Shown here: positions 19,321-28,226 of the stretch, in pieces
How positions within the stretch are numbered: position 1 is the first letter of the stretch
Layout of the letters: every line of letters starts with the position of its first letter
DNA from: Sinorhizobium fredii USDA 257
GTDB lineage: Bacteria > Pseudomonadota > Alphaproteobacteria > Rhizobiales > Rhizobiaceae
Direction of reading: 5' to 3'
Length of the DNA stretch: 64,000 nucleotides
NCBI RefSeq assembly: GCF_000265205.3
Contig: NC_018000.1
Coordinates: 558,001-622,000, forward strand
Program-made: the position numbers and the translations under genes
The notes under the pieces: generated by a model
Database searches by the model: none
What the model was told of the DNA's origin: nothing
Seen by the model: only the letters and a program-made list of their open reading frames with translations

Positions 19321-21045
19321 ATGAACGATGTGGCGTCGGGCGGCGCGGACATCAACAGGATCGTTCTGGAGTCGAGTTGCGATGCGCTTGGCCTTGCTCT
19401 GCTCGTCTGCGGGCGGGACGACACGATCCTCTATGCCAGCGCCTCGATGTTGCAGTTCTTCCCTGTCCAGCCTCACCTGTTGAAGACCGGTACGCGGCTT
19501 CGCGATTTTCTCGGCGCTGTCTACGATACCGGCCTGCGACCCGGAACGCTGCCCGAAAGCAGCCGGCGCCGAGCGAACCGGGAGGACTGGATCGCCGAGC
19601 AAATGGGCCTCCATTGGCGCGAGCGATACGAAAATGTCGAGCGGGCTGGACGGACGCGCTGGGTCTGCCTGCGCAAGCGCCGCCTGTCGAGCGGTATTGG
19701 CATTTTGTCGGTCAGCGACGTCTCCGACCAGAAGAAGCGCGAGGAACAGCTCCAAACCGACCTCGAACGTGTCGAACTCACCGAGCAGATCCTCGATGCG
19801 CAACCCAATCCGATCTGCGTCAAGGACCGCAATCTGCACTACATCGCCGCCAACAAGGCCTTCTGTGCCATTCACGACGTGGCGCCGGAGGCGATCCTCG
19901 GTCGTTCGGCCTGGGATGTAGTCGACGCAGAACTTGCGGAACGCTTCGAGCAGTCGGATCGGCATGTGCTGGCGACCGGACGGCCGCATTCAGAGGCTGA
20001 GCATATCGTCCGCGCCGATGGCAGCGACTTATGGGTCGTGACGCGCAAGTATCGTGTCGGCGTGCCGGGACGCCACTTCGTCGTCACCTGCATGAACGAC
20101 GTCACCGACATAGCCGCCTGGTATCACGGTGCGGAAGATGGCGGCGGCAATTCGGGGCTGCAGATCCGCGACTACAGCATCTTCACCCCTGCCCAGAATT
20201 TCTACGATCCGTTCCGGGCCCTGAACGTCCAGCAGCTCGTCGAAGCCGGTTCGATGATCGAGACGCTGCCGGCCCGGGGTCTGCGCGTCCTCTTGGCGAC
20301 GGCGGACAGGGAAATGGAGGCGCGGATCGTCGCACGGCTGCGCGGTTCGGGCCTCGATGCCTGCGCCGTGCGAAATCGCGACGAGCTCGAAGCTTTTGCG
20401 GCCGCCGCCGAGGACCGGAGCGTAAAGCTCGATATTTTGGCGTTGGACACGGCATTTCCGGCCAGGGGCGCCATTCTCGGCGGGTGGAAGGCTTGTCCGG
20501 TGCTCGAGATCCCGCCGGAGGCGGACGGCACCACTCTGCTCGGCGAGATCTTCAGGGCTAGCAGCGACCGGCAGCAGGCGCGTTCGCAGTTGCCGCAAGC
20601 GGATTGGGAAGTCTCTTTCGAGGGGGATGCAGCGGCCCGGACAGGGGCACCCGAGGTGGAAGTGCTCGTCGCCGAGGACAACCAGATCAACCAGTTCGTT
20701 TTCGCGCAGATACTGGACGGTCTCGGCGTCTCCTATCGGATTGCCGCGAACGGCCGGGAAGCAGTCGAACTCTGGCACGAGCTCCAGCCGTCCCTCATTC
20801 TGATGGACATATCGATGCCGGTCATGAACGGCTTCGAGGCCGCCGCGGCCATTCGCGACGCGGAACGGCAGACAGGACGCCGCACGCCCATCGTCGCCGT
20901 CACCGCCCAAGCCCTCGACATCGACCTTCAGCGGTGCGAGGCGGCGGGCCTGGACGATCACATCATGAAGCCGATCAGTCCGGATATGATCGAAGCGTTG
21001 CTGCGTAAATACATGCGCAGCGCCAGCGTGCGGATGACAGTTTGA
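19321..21045 (+). CDS. PAS-PAS-receiver signalling protein lacking a kinase core
   Basis: 574 residues. A first PAS-like region (about 15-115) and a short charged coiled-coil linker (KKREEQLQTDLERVELTEQ) are followed by a second PAS domain (about 155-270, QILDAQPNPICVKDRNLHYI). A degenerate receiver-like domain follows (about 320-415; starts LRVLLATADREMEA, has LALDTAFPA at the beta-3 end), and then a full receiver domain (446-565) with acidic E452-D453, phospho-acceptor D496 in LMDISMP and K550. No H-box and no HATPase_c motif are present between PAS and receiver, where a hybrid histidine kinase would have them. It must therefore be phosphorylated by another kinase or act by protein contacts. 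It precedes a GGDEF-EAL gene. Confidence 0.85.
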   Translation: MNDVASGGADINRIVLESSCDALGLALLVCGRDDTILYASASMLQFFPVQPHLLKTGTRLRDFLGAVYDTGLRPGTLPESSRRRANREDWIAEQMGLHWRERYENVERAGRTRWVCLRKRRLSSGIGILSVSDVSDQKKREEQLQTDLERVELTEQILDAQPNPICVKDRNLHYIAANKAFCAIHDVAPEAILGRSAWDVVDAELAERFEQSDRHVLATGRPHSEAEHIVRADGSDLWVVTRKYRVGVPGRHFVVTCMNDVTDIAAWYHGAEDGGGNSGLQIRDYSIFTPAQNFYDPFRALNVQQLVEAGSMIETLPARGLRVLLATADREMEARIVARLRGSGLDACAVRNRDELEAFAAAAEDRSVKLDILALDTAFPARGAILGGWKACPVLEIPPEADGTTLLGEIFRASSDRQQARSQLPQADWEVSFEGDAAARTGAPEVEVLVAEDNQINQFVFAQILDGLGVSYRIAANGREAVELWHELQPSLILMDISMPVMNGFEAAAAIRDAERQTGRRTPIVAVTAQALDIDLQRCEAAGLDDHIMKPISPDMIEALLRKYMRSASVRMTV

Positions 21046-21348
21046 TCGGTCGGTAGCGCCGGCGACGAGCCTCGTCGCCAGATTTGACGTTCGGTCGATA
21101 TAGGATTGTTAACCGCCGATTGTCATCGTCTGCTGCAAGGTTCCTTTCTTAGGCGCCATCACCCGGGAGAAACTGCCCAGCCGTTGGAATTCGGTAGCAA
21201 TCCATGTCCATTGAACGTGCAATGATGCCGCTCCAAGTCTGCAAGAGTTGAGTATTACAGGAATGAGCACGTCAGCCACACAGCTATTTCCCCGGACGGA
21301 CATCGGTTCCGGCCGACGGGGCGTGCTGCGTGCCGGGAGCGCACCGCA
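21046..21348. other. Intergenic region with hairpin and short coupled leader ORF
   Basis: This 303-base spacer holds a 7-bp hairpin GGCGACG/CGTCGCC at 21061-21079, just after the PAS-receiver gene and without a strong T-run. It also holds a 29-codon reading frame from an ATG at 21263 whose stop TGA (21350-21352) overlaps the ATG of the next gene as ATGA. No firm promoter was recognised; a TTTGAC is present at 21083 without a good -10 partner. Confidence 0.4.
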
Positions 21349-22689
21349 ATGATGCTCGCGGAGCTCGCGACCGAACGCTATGGTCAAGAGAGGCTTCCCT
21401 CTGTCGATCCGCTGACGGGGCTGGGCAATGCCCAGCGATTGCGACACAAGGTTTGCGAGCTTGCCGCCGAACGTGCCAGCGATCCGGCCCCGTTCACCAT
21501 AGGCCTCGCCAATCTCGATGGCTTCAAGCCGATCAACGATCTCTTCGGGCCGGAGGCAGGCGATCGGATCCTTTGCCAGGTGGCGCAGAGATTGACGGCC
21601 TGCGTTCCAGAAGGCGCGACGGTGATACGCACGGCCGACGACGAGTTCGCCCTGGTGCTGCCGCTGGTCTTCGAGCGCAAGGGCGCCGAGAAGCTTGGCC
21701 AGATGCTGAAGGAAATCCTCTCTGCCCCCTTCGATCTCGGCGACCGCACCGTTCGGCTGTCCGCGTCCTTCGGTTTTGCCGTCTATCCCTTTGCCGGTGC
21801 CGCGTTCGAGGATCTTTTGAAAAGCGCCGACACGGCCCTTTACCGCTCGAAACGGCGTGGACGCGGCCAGATCACGGTTTACTCGCAGGAGATCGCCCAG
21901 GAGATGAAGCGGGCGACGCAGCTTGAGCAGGCTCTGCGCAACGCGATCATCGCCGAAGAGATTGATGTTCATTTCCAGCCGATCGTCGACCTTCGCAACG
22001 ACGGCGTGGTCGGTTTCGAAGCGCTCGCCAGATGGTGCGATCCGGACTTCGGCTATGTCTCGCCGTCCGTCTTTGTACCGCTGGCGGAGGAGCGCGGCTT
22101 CATCGAGGCGCTCGCCGAAATGCTGCTGCGCAAGGCGGCACAGGCGGCCTTGGCCTGGCCGAAGGAATTGTTCCTCTCTTTCAACCTGTCGTCGGCCCAA
22201 TTGATGGACCCGGCGACGAGCGGCCGCCTCCTGGCCATCGTCAACAAGGTGGGCCTCGACCCGCGCCGCCTGGAGCTCGAGATCACCGAAACGGCCGTGA
22301 TGGCGGATGCCGATGTGGCCCAGAAGATCGTCTCCGAATTGCGGGCGGCCGGCGTGCGCGTGTCGCTCGACGATTTCGGCACCGGACAGTCGAGCCTCTG
22401 CCGCTTGCGTGATTTCTCTTTCGACAAGGTCAAGATCGACCGCGCTTTTGTCTCGCGGATTTCAGCGGATCGCGCCTCGGAACATATCGTCAGGGCGATC
22501 GTATCGATGTGCGAGGGCCTCGAACTCGAGGTCGTCGCCGAGGGCATCGAGAATTTCTCCGAAGTGCTGAAGCTGAAAGCGCTCGGCTGCGGCATGGGAC
22601 AGGGCTACTTCTACGGCAAACCGGCCGATGCGGTCGCCACCATGCGCTATCTTTCCGATCGTCACCGCGATACCGCTGTGGCGCGCTGA
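21349..22689 (+). CDS. GGDEF-EAL protein, probable cyclic-di-GMP phosphodiesterase
   Basis: 446 residues, no membrane segment. The N-terminal diguanylate cyclase fold is recognisable (DPLTGLGNAQRL), but the active-site motif reads ADDEF at residues 96-100 instead of GGDEF, so synthesis of c-di-GMP is unlikely. The C-terminal EAL domain keeps E224 in GFEALARW, the FNLSS asparagine, EITETA, DDFGTG and KIDRAFV, the residues needed for hydrolysis of c-di-GMP to pGpG. The start at 21349 has GGGAG nine bases upstream; no earlier ATG, GTG or TTG exists in frame. Its last 28 bases overlap the end of the convergent LysR gene. Confidence 0.92.
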   Translation: MMLAELATERYGQERLPSVDPLTGLGNAQRLRHKVCELAAERASDPAPFTIGLANLDGFKPINDLFGPEAGDRILCQVAQRLTACVPEGATVIRTADDEFALVLPLVFERKGAEKLGQMLKEILSAPFDLGDRTVRLSASFGFAVYPFAGAAFEDLLKSADTALYRSKRRGRGQITVYSQEIAQEMKRATQLEQALRNAIIAEEIDVHFQPIVDLRNDGVVGFEALARWCDPDFGYVSPSVFVPLAEERGFIEALAEMLLRKAAQAALAWPKELFLSFNLSSAQLMDPATSGRLLAIVNKVGLDPRRLELEITETAVMADADVAQKIVSELRAAGVRVSLDDFGTGQSSLCRLRDFSFDKVKIDRAFVSRISADRASEHIVRAIVSMCEGLELEVVAEGIENFSEVLKLKALGCGMGQGYFYGKPADAVATMRYLSDRHRDTAVAR

Positions 22690-23630
22690 CGGTCGTCCGC
22701 AGCGTCATCGATCTGTGAACGGTCGCGCGCACCTTCTCTCAGCAACCAGTCCCGAATCCGCCCCGCCTGGCTGTTGAGTTCGCGCGATCTCGGCCAGACG
22801 ACGTAAAAGGCCTGGCCGGTCCTGAGCACGTGCCCTCCAACCGGTACGAGGGCACCGGAGCGCACCTGTCCGGCGATCAGATGGTCCCAGCCAAGCGCGA
22901 TGCCTTCGCCGGCAAGCACGGCCTGGATCACCAGAACATAGTCGTTGATCGCCAGCCGCTTGCCCTGTGCCGGATAGGCGATGCCGGCACTGGCGAACCA
23001 CTCGGTCCAGTCACAGGCGCGCCTGACCGGCTCTTCGAGGTGGATGAGGCTATGCCGCAGAAGATCCGCCGGCGTCTCGGGCATGCCATGCGCCTCGATA
23101 TAGGATGGCGTCGCCACGGCATTGATCACCTCGTCGGCCAGCAACGCGGCGTGGTAGCGCGGCCATTGGCCGGGATCGCCGCCGCGAATACCCAAGGGTA
23201 TGGGCTCTTCGTCGAGATCCAGATCGCGCACGCCTGTCTGGATGCGAAGGTCGATCTCCGGCAGATCCTCGCGCAGCCGGGTGAGGCGCGGCAGCATCCA
23301 CATGGAGGCGAAGGCCGTCGACGCGGCCAAGGTGACGTTCGTCTCGCGGCCCTTGGCGCGAATGTCTTCCGCCGACTTCTGGATGCGCGCCAGCCCGACC
23401 GACACATCGGCATGGAACTTCTCGCCGGCCTCGGTGAGTTCGACGGCCCTGTGTACGCGATGGAAGAGCGAAACGCCGAGCTGGTCCTCAAGACCTCTTA
23501 TGGCATAGGAGACCGCCGCCTGCGTCATGCCGAGCTCGCTGGCGGCGCGGGTGAAGTTCTGATGGCGGCCGGCCGCCTCGAAGATGATGAGGCTGGCGGC
23601 GGACGGGAGCAGGCGGCGCAGGCTTTCCAT
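22662..23630 (-). CDS. LysR-family transcriptional regulator (GcvA-like)
   Basis: 322 residues with an N-terminal winged helix-turn-helix (FTRAASELGMTQAAVSYAI, VSLFHR) and a C-terminal periplasmic-binding-like effector domain (SMWMLPRLTRL, IPLGIRGG). The sequence resembles the GcvA branch. It is transcribed divergently from the MttB-family gene with a 90-base spacer, the classical LysR arrangement, so it most likely controls that gene and itself. The effector is unknown; a methylated amine or a breakdown product would fit. Confidence 0.92.
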   Translation of the reverse strand: MESLRRLLPSAASLIIFEAAGRHQNFTRAASELGMTQAAVSYAIRGLEDQLGVSLFHRVHRAVELTEAGEKFHADVSVGLARIQKSAEDIRAKGRETNVTLAASTAFASMWMLPRLTRLREDLPEIDLRIQTGVRDLDLDEEPIPLGIRGGDPGQWPRYHAALLADEVINAVATPSYIEAHGMPETPADLLRHSLIHLEEPVRRACDWTEWFASAGIAYPAQGKRLAINDYVLVIQAVLAGEGIALGWDHLIAGQVRSGALVPVGGHVLRTGQAFYVVWPRSRELNSQAGRIRDWLLREGARDRSQIDDAADDRQRATAVSR

Positions 23631-23720
23631 AAATAGTGCTTATATCATGCTTAGAATTTTTCCAGCGTTACAATGGTCTTTCCGGAACATACCATCATCG
23701 CAAATCATGGGAGGACGACG
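23631..23720. promoter_or_regulatory. Divergent promoter region of the LysR regulator and mttB-like gene
   Basis: The 90-base spacer between two divergent starts is AT-richer than its surroundings (around TGCTTATATCATGCTTAG). It must contain both promoters and the LysR operator. The mttB-like gene has GGGAGG eight bases before its ATG. I cannot assign -35/-10 boxes or a T-N11-A site with confidence. Confidence 0.5.
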
Positions 23721-25271
23721 ATGGCATTGGCAAGCGCGGGGGCCGGCGAGGTCACGAAGCGAACGCGAGGCGGACGGCCGCATCGGCGGGAAGGCGGCGC
23801 CAGAAATCTCGGCGTTCCCTATATCGTCCGCAACATACCAACTTACGACATCCTCGGGGAGGAGAGCCTGGAGCGGATCGAACGGACCGCCGATCGCATT
23901 CTCGCCGAGGTGGGTATTGAATTCCGCGACGATCCGGCGGTCCTCGACCACTGGCGGCGCGCTGGCGCGAAGCTCGACGGCGTCCGCGTCACCTTCGAGC
24001 CCGGCATGCTGAAGGAGATCGTCCGCTCGGCGCCCTCGCAATTCACCCAGCACGCCCGCAATCCCGCCCGCAGCGTCGAAATCGGCGGCCGAAACGTCGT
24101 CTTTTCCCCGGCTTACGGCTCTCCATTCGTCATGGATCTCGATAAGGGCAGGCGCTACGGCACGATCGAAGATTTCCGCAATCTGGTGAAGCTCGCCCAG
24201 TCGAGCCCTTGGTTGCACCATTCCGGTGGAACGATCTGCGAGCCGGTCGACGTGCCGGTCAACAAGCGCCATCTCGATATGGTCTACAGCCACATCAAAT
24301 ATTCCGACCGTGCCTTCATGGGCTCGATCACCGCCGAGGAGCGGGCCGAGGATTCGATCGAGATGGCCCGCCTCCTCTTCGGTGTCGAATTCGTCGACAA
24401 CAACGGCGTCATCCTCGGCAACGTCAACGTCAACTCGCCACTCGTCTGGGACGGGACGATGACGAAGTCGTTGCGCGCCTATGCGCGTGCCAATCAGGCA
24501 GCGGTCATCGTCCCTTTCATCCTCGGCGGCGCCATGGGGCCGGTCACCAATGCCGGCGCCATCGCCCAGTCCTACGCCGAAACGCTTGCCGGCTGCGCGC
24601 TGACGCAGTTGGAGCGCAAGGGCGCCCCGGTGATCTTCGGCAATTTCCTATCGTCGATGTCGCTCCGCTCAGGCTCGCCGACCTTCGGCACGCCCGAACC
24701 GGCGATCGGCAGCATGGTCGTCGGCCAGCTCGCACGCCGGCTGGGACTGCCGTTGCGCTGCGCCGGCAACTTCTCCAATTCGAAGCGGCCGGACGCGCAG
24801 GCGATGCAGGAAGGCGTCATGTCGATGCTGTCGGCCGTCCATTGCGGCGCGAATTTCATCCTGCATTCCGCCGGCTTCGTCGACGGTCTGCTCGCCATGT
24901 CCTACGAAAAATTCGTGATGGATACCGACTTCTGCGGCGCCCTCCACTCCTATCTCGCCGGCGTCGTCGTCGACGACAATTCGCTTGCCATGGATGCGTT
25001 TGTGGAAGTGGGGCCGGGAAGTCATTTCCTTGGCTGCGAGCATACGATGCGCAACTATCAGACCGCCTTCTGGGACAGTGCGCTGTCCGATAACGAGCCG
25101 TTCGAGAAATGGGTCGAGGAGGGAGAAACCGACATGGCGCTGCGTGCCAATCGTTCCTGGAAGAAGACGCTTGCCGAATACGAAGCGCCGCCCTTGGATG
25201 CGGCGATCGACGAAGCGCTGGTTGACTATGTCGCCAGACGCAAGGCGAGCATGGCGGACGCCTGGTATTAA
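23721..25271 (+). CDS. Trimethylamine methyltransferase (MttB) superfamily protein, non-pyrrolysine type
   Basis: 516 residues from the ATG at 23721 (good Shine-Dalgarno GGGAGG). The N-terminal LERIERTADRILAEVGIEF region, the glycine-rich HSGGTICEPVDVP, and the later NGVILGNVN and SRPDAQ-like segments (NSKRPDAQAMQEG) place it in the MttB superfamily of corrinoid-dependent methyltransferases. The frame contains no in-frame amber codon, so pyrrolysine is not used; such members act on quaternary amines such as glycine betaine, proline betaine or carnitine. No corrinoid protein, reactivase or downstream methyltransferase gene is nearby. A terminator follows. The substrate is not established. Confidence 0.88.
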   Translation: MALASAGAGEVTKRTRGGRPHRREGGARNLGVPYIVRNIPTYDILGEESLERIERTADRILAEVGIEFRDDPAVLDHWRRAGAKLDGVRVTFEPGMLKEIVRSAPSQFTQHARNPARSVEIGGRNVVFSPAYGSPFVMDLDKGRRYGTIEDFRNLVKLAQSSPWLHHSGGTICEPVDVPVNKRHLDMVYSHIKYSDRAFMGSITAEERAEDSIEMARLLFGVEFVDNNGVILGNVNVNSPLVWDGTMTKSLRAYARANQAAVIVPFILGGAMGPVTNAGAIAQSYAETLAGCALTQLERKGAPVIFGNFLSSMSLRSGSPTFGTPEPAIGSMVVGQLARRLGLPLRCAGNFSNSKRPDAQAMQEGVMSMLSAVHCGANFILHSAGFVDGLLAMSYEKFVMDTDFCGALHSYLAGVVVDDNSLAMDAFVEVGPGSHFLGCEHTMRNYQTAFWDSALSDNEPFEKWVEEGETDMALRANRSWKKTLAEYEAPPLDAAIDEALVDYVARRKASMADAWY

Positions 25272-25387
25272 CGTGGAGACGGTTTTCGGATCAATCCCGC
25301 AGGAAGTGGGCCGCAGGCGGAGCTCCAAGCGACGAGACTCGCAACGCCCGAGGACGCGCCGAGACACGCCTGTTCTCGTCTGACAAA

Positions 25388-25420
25388 AAAGCGGCGCCGT
25401 TGAGCGCCGCTTTCTGTTTT
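25388..25420. terminator. Rho-independent terminator, probably bidirectional
   Basis: A perfect 10-bp stem AAAGCGGCGC / GCGCCGCTTT with a six-base loop is followed by CTGTTTT on the + strand and preceded by an A-run that gives a T-run on the - strand. It sits between the convergent mttB-like gene and the PRC-barrel gene and should serve both. Confidence 0.88.
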
Positions 25421-25442
25421 GGCCAGTCGGCCCGCATCTGGC

Positions 25443-26081
25443 TTACTGCTGAGGTGCGGGTTCGGCCGGAGCCGGTGCCGGTGCCGGGGTCGTGCCGGTG
25501 GCCGAGGTGGTCGACGTATCGACCGGCTGTGCTGCATTGCGCTCAGCCATCAACTGCGACTTCGTCTTGAATTCCGGCGCTGCCTTCAGCGACTCCGCCG
25601 TTTCGGTCGTTGTCAGCTTCAGGGCATCCGAGTCTGGCTGTTCGGTGACTTCGATGCTTTCGAAGGGAACCGCGACGTTCTTCTCACCGATTCCGAGGAA
25701 ACCGCCGACGCCGACGACAGCAGCAGCGATACCGCCTTCCTTCTTGATGATCAGGTCGTTGATCTCGCCGATGCTTTCATCGTTGGGGTTGTGCACCGAT
25801 TGACCGATATAGGTGTTGGCGGAAATCTGGTCCGCGGCCTGCTCGGTCAAGTAGCCGGATCCGGCAGCCATGTCGGTCGTCTTGTCCGCAGGAGCCGGTG
25901 TCTGCGCCTGATCAGCCGGTGCCGGTGTTACCGGCGGCGTTGCCGGAGCAGGGTCCATGGTCTGCGTCTCGGGCGCCGGGGCAGGCGGTGTGGTGGTTTC
26001 CTGCGCGAAGCTCATCGGAGCGACGGCAACGCCCACGAGAAGCGCGCCGGCGGCAACGGAAGATATAAATTTGTCGGTCAT
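25443..26081 (-). CDS. Exported PRC-barrel domain protein
   Basis: 212 residues from the ATG at 26081. A Sec signal peptide (ISSVAAGALLVGVAVAPMSFAQ) is followed by a proline, alanine and threonine-rich linker, a PRC-barrel domain (TYIGQSVHNPNDESIGEINDLII, VVGVGGFLGIGEKNVAVPF) and a second low-complexity tail of PAPAPA and TTS repeats. PRC-barrels are small beta-barrels found in photosynthetic reaction centre H subunits, RimM and many periplasmic stress-related proteins of rhizobia. No enzyme activity is implied. Both flanks are isolated by terminators, so it is probably monocistronic. Confidence 0.88.
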   Translation of the reverse strand: MTDKFISSVAAGALLVGVAVAPMSFAQETTTPPAPAPETQTMDPAPATPPVTPAPADQAQTPAPADKTTDMAAGSGYLTEQAADQISANTYIGQSVHNPNDESIGEINDLIIKKEGGIAAAVVGVGGFLGIGEKNVAVPFESIEVTEQPDSDALKLTTTETAESLKAAPEFKTKSQLMAERNAAQPVDTSTTSATGTTPAPAPAPAEPAPQQ

Positions 26082-26312
26082 ATCAGTCTGCCTTTCGTTG
26101 ACGTTGTCGGGCAAGGCGCAGCCCCGAGTGCTCCCGGTTTGTGCTGCGCCGGTGGTACTCAAGCAACGTCCGGCAGCGAAAACTGTTCCGGAAAAAATGA
26201 AAATCTGAAGCTGCTGGTTGTCTCGACTCCAAGCCTGCTCAACCCAGCGGTATAAGGCGATTTAGCGCGGACGCGGACCGCGCCAGGGCGACCCAATCTC
26301 ATCTCGGACGAA

Positions 26313-26347
26313 CAGAAAACGCCGCGTGTCGAAGCCGGCACGCGGCG
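26313..26347 (-). terminator. Rho-independent terminator of the sugar-acid operon
   Basis: The 9-bp perfect stem CGCCGCGTG / CACGCGGCG is followed, reading on the - strand, by TTTTCTGTT. It lies 25 bases after the dehydratase stop and is correctly oriented to end the operon. Confidence 0.82.
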
Positions 26348-26372
26348 CCCAGATATCCCTGGCCAAAGGGCT

Positions 26373-28097
26373 TCAGTGGCTCTCGCGATGCACCTCGCTG
26401 CCGCTACTGCCGACGAGAAAATCGAGGTCGGCACCCTTGTCGGCCTGCAGCACGGTGTCGTGATAGAGCTTGTAGTAGCCGCGCTGCCATTTTTGCTCCG
26501 GCGGCTGCCAGGCCGCCCTTCGAGCCGCGAATTCCTCCTCGCTGATCAGGAGGTTCAATTCGCCCTTCATGGCGTCGAGCCGGATGCGGTCGCCGGTCTT
26601 GACGATCGCCAGCGGACCGCCGGCATTGGCTTCCGGGCTGACATGCAGCACGACGGTGCCGAAAGCGGTGCCGGACATGCGCGCATCCGAGATGCGCACC
26701 ATGTCGCGAACCCCCTTTTCGACGAGCCGGCGCGGGATCGGCATATTGCCGACCTCGGCCATGCCGGGATAGCCCTTCGGGCCGCAGCCCTTCAGCACCA
26801 GGATCGTATCCTCGGTGACCGGCAGGTCCGGATCGTCGATCTTCGCCTTGAGGTCTTCGATGGTTTCGAAGACATAGGCCGGGCCTTCATGGGCAAGCAG
26901 GTGTTCGCTTGCCGCCGACGGCTTGATCACAGCCCCGTTCGGCGCCAGGTTGCCCTTCAGCACCCGGATGCCCGCGGCAGCGCGGAGCGGATTGTCGAGC
27001 GGCCGAATGACGTCGTCGTTGTAGACCTCCGCATCCTCCCAATATTTGCTGATCGGGACGCCGAACACAGTCGGCGCATCGGCATGCATCAGGTGCTGTA
27101 TGCGGTTCATCACCGCCGGCAGGCCGCCCGCATAGGCGAGGTCCTCGATCAGGTACTTGCCCGACGGCATGCAGTTGACGATACAGGGCACCTGGCCGCC
27201 GACGCGGTCGAAATCCTCCAGACAGAGATCGACACCGGCGCGTCCGGCGATCGCCAGAAGGTGCACGACGGCGTTGGTTGATCCGCCGACGGCGGCATTG
27301 GCGATGATGCCGTTCTCGAAGTTCTTCCGCGTCAGGATCTTCGAGAGTCTCAAATCCTCGTGCACCATGTCGACGATCCGCTTGCCGGTCATGTGCGCCA
27401 GCGCCATGCGGCGCGCGTCGACGGCCGGCAGCGCCGCATTGGTCGGCAGCGACAGGCCCATCGCCTCGACCACCGAGGCCATGGTGGTCGCCGTGCCCAT
27501 CGTCATGCAGACGCCGGGAGAGCGTGACATGCCGCTTTCGGCGGCCATGAACTCCTGCAGACTCATGTCGCCGGCACGCACCGCTTCGGAGAATTTCCAC
27601 ACATCGGTGCCCGAACCGATATCCTTGCCCTTCCATTTGCCGTTGAGCATCGGCCCGGAGGAAACAACGATTGTCGGCAGATCGACGGAGGCCGCACCCA
27701 TCAACTGGCCTGGCGTCGTCTTGTCGCAGCCGCCGAGAAGCACCACGCCATCGATGCCGTAGGCGCGGATCGCCTCTTCCACGTCCATCGCCAGGAGATT
27801 GCGGAACAGCATGGCCGTCGGTCGCATCTGCGTTTCGCCGAGCGACGAGACGGGAAATTCGACCGGGAAGCCGCCGGCCTCCCAGACGCCGCGCTTGACG
27901 CCCTCTGCGAGGATGCGCAGGTGGCTGTTGCAGGGCGTCAGCTCGGACCAGGTGTTACAGATGCCGATGATTGGCCGGCCGTCGAAGACATGATCCGGAA
28001 ATCCCTGGTTCTTCATCCAGGACCGGTGAATGAAGCCATCCTTGTCTGTGCCGCCGTACCAGTGCCGGCTTCTCAGGTCTTTCTTCTTTTCGCTCAT
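26373..28097 (-). CDS. IlvD/Edd-family sugar-acid dehydratase (galactonate/arabinonate type)
   Basis: 574 residues. The three iron-sulfur ligands of the family are visible: C56 (TPCNSH), C124 (GGCDKT) and C197 (GVCMTMG); the spacing matches sugar-acid dehydratases such as the rhizobial L-arabinonate dehydratase with a three-residue offset. The AVGGSTNAV and DARMSGTAFG motifs are present. It removes water from an aldonate to give a 2-keto-3-deoxy acid. Given DgoK and DgoA next door, D-galactonate is the likeliest substrate, though enzymes of this group also take L-arabinonate and D-fuconate. The start at 28097 has GGGAG seven bases upstream. It is separated from the other operon genes by 129 bases. 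Confidence 0.9.
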   Translation of the reverse strand: MSEKKKDLRSRHWYGGTDKDGFIHRSWMKNQGFPDHVFDGRPIIGICNTWSELTPCNSHLRILAEGVKRGVWEAGGFPVEFPVSSLGETQMRPTAMLFRNLLAMDVEEAIRAYGIDGVVLLGGCDKTTPGQLMGAASVDLPTIVVSSGPMLNGKWKGKDIGSGTDVWKFSEAVRAGDMSLQEFMAAESGMSRSPGVCMTMGTATTMASVVEAMGLSLPTNAALPAVDARRMALAHMTGKRIVDMVHEDLRLSKILTRKNFENGIIANAAVGGSTNAVVHLLAIAGRAGVDLCLEDFDRVGGQVPCIVNCMPSGKYLIEDLAYAGGLPAVMNRIQHLMHADAPTVFGVPISKYWEDAEVYNDDVIRPLDNPLRAAAGIRVLKGNLAPNGAVIKPSAASEHLLAHEGPAYVFETIEDLKAKIDDPDLPVTEDTILVLKGCGPKGYPGMAEVGNMPIPRRLVEKGVRDMVRISDARMSGTAFGTVVLHVSPEANAGGPLAIVKTGDRIRLDAMKGELNLLISEEEFAARRAAWQPPEQKWQRGYYKLYHDTVLQADKGADLDFLVGSSGSEVHRESH

Positions 28098-28226
28098 CCG
28101 AGCACTCCCTTTCCACGCGCGATTCATCGCATGGATTAATTGTATGACTTTTTCTCGGCGCCGCCAGCATTTGTTCAACTTGGTGACGCCGAATGAAAGG
28201 ATCGCCTGCCGCCGGTATTCCTAACT

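Noticed and set aside
23721..25271. Pyrrolysine (amber codon) in the MttB-type gene
   Set aside because: The frame is continuous without an in-frame TAG, so it belongs to the non-pyrrolysine branch.
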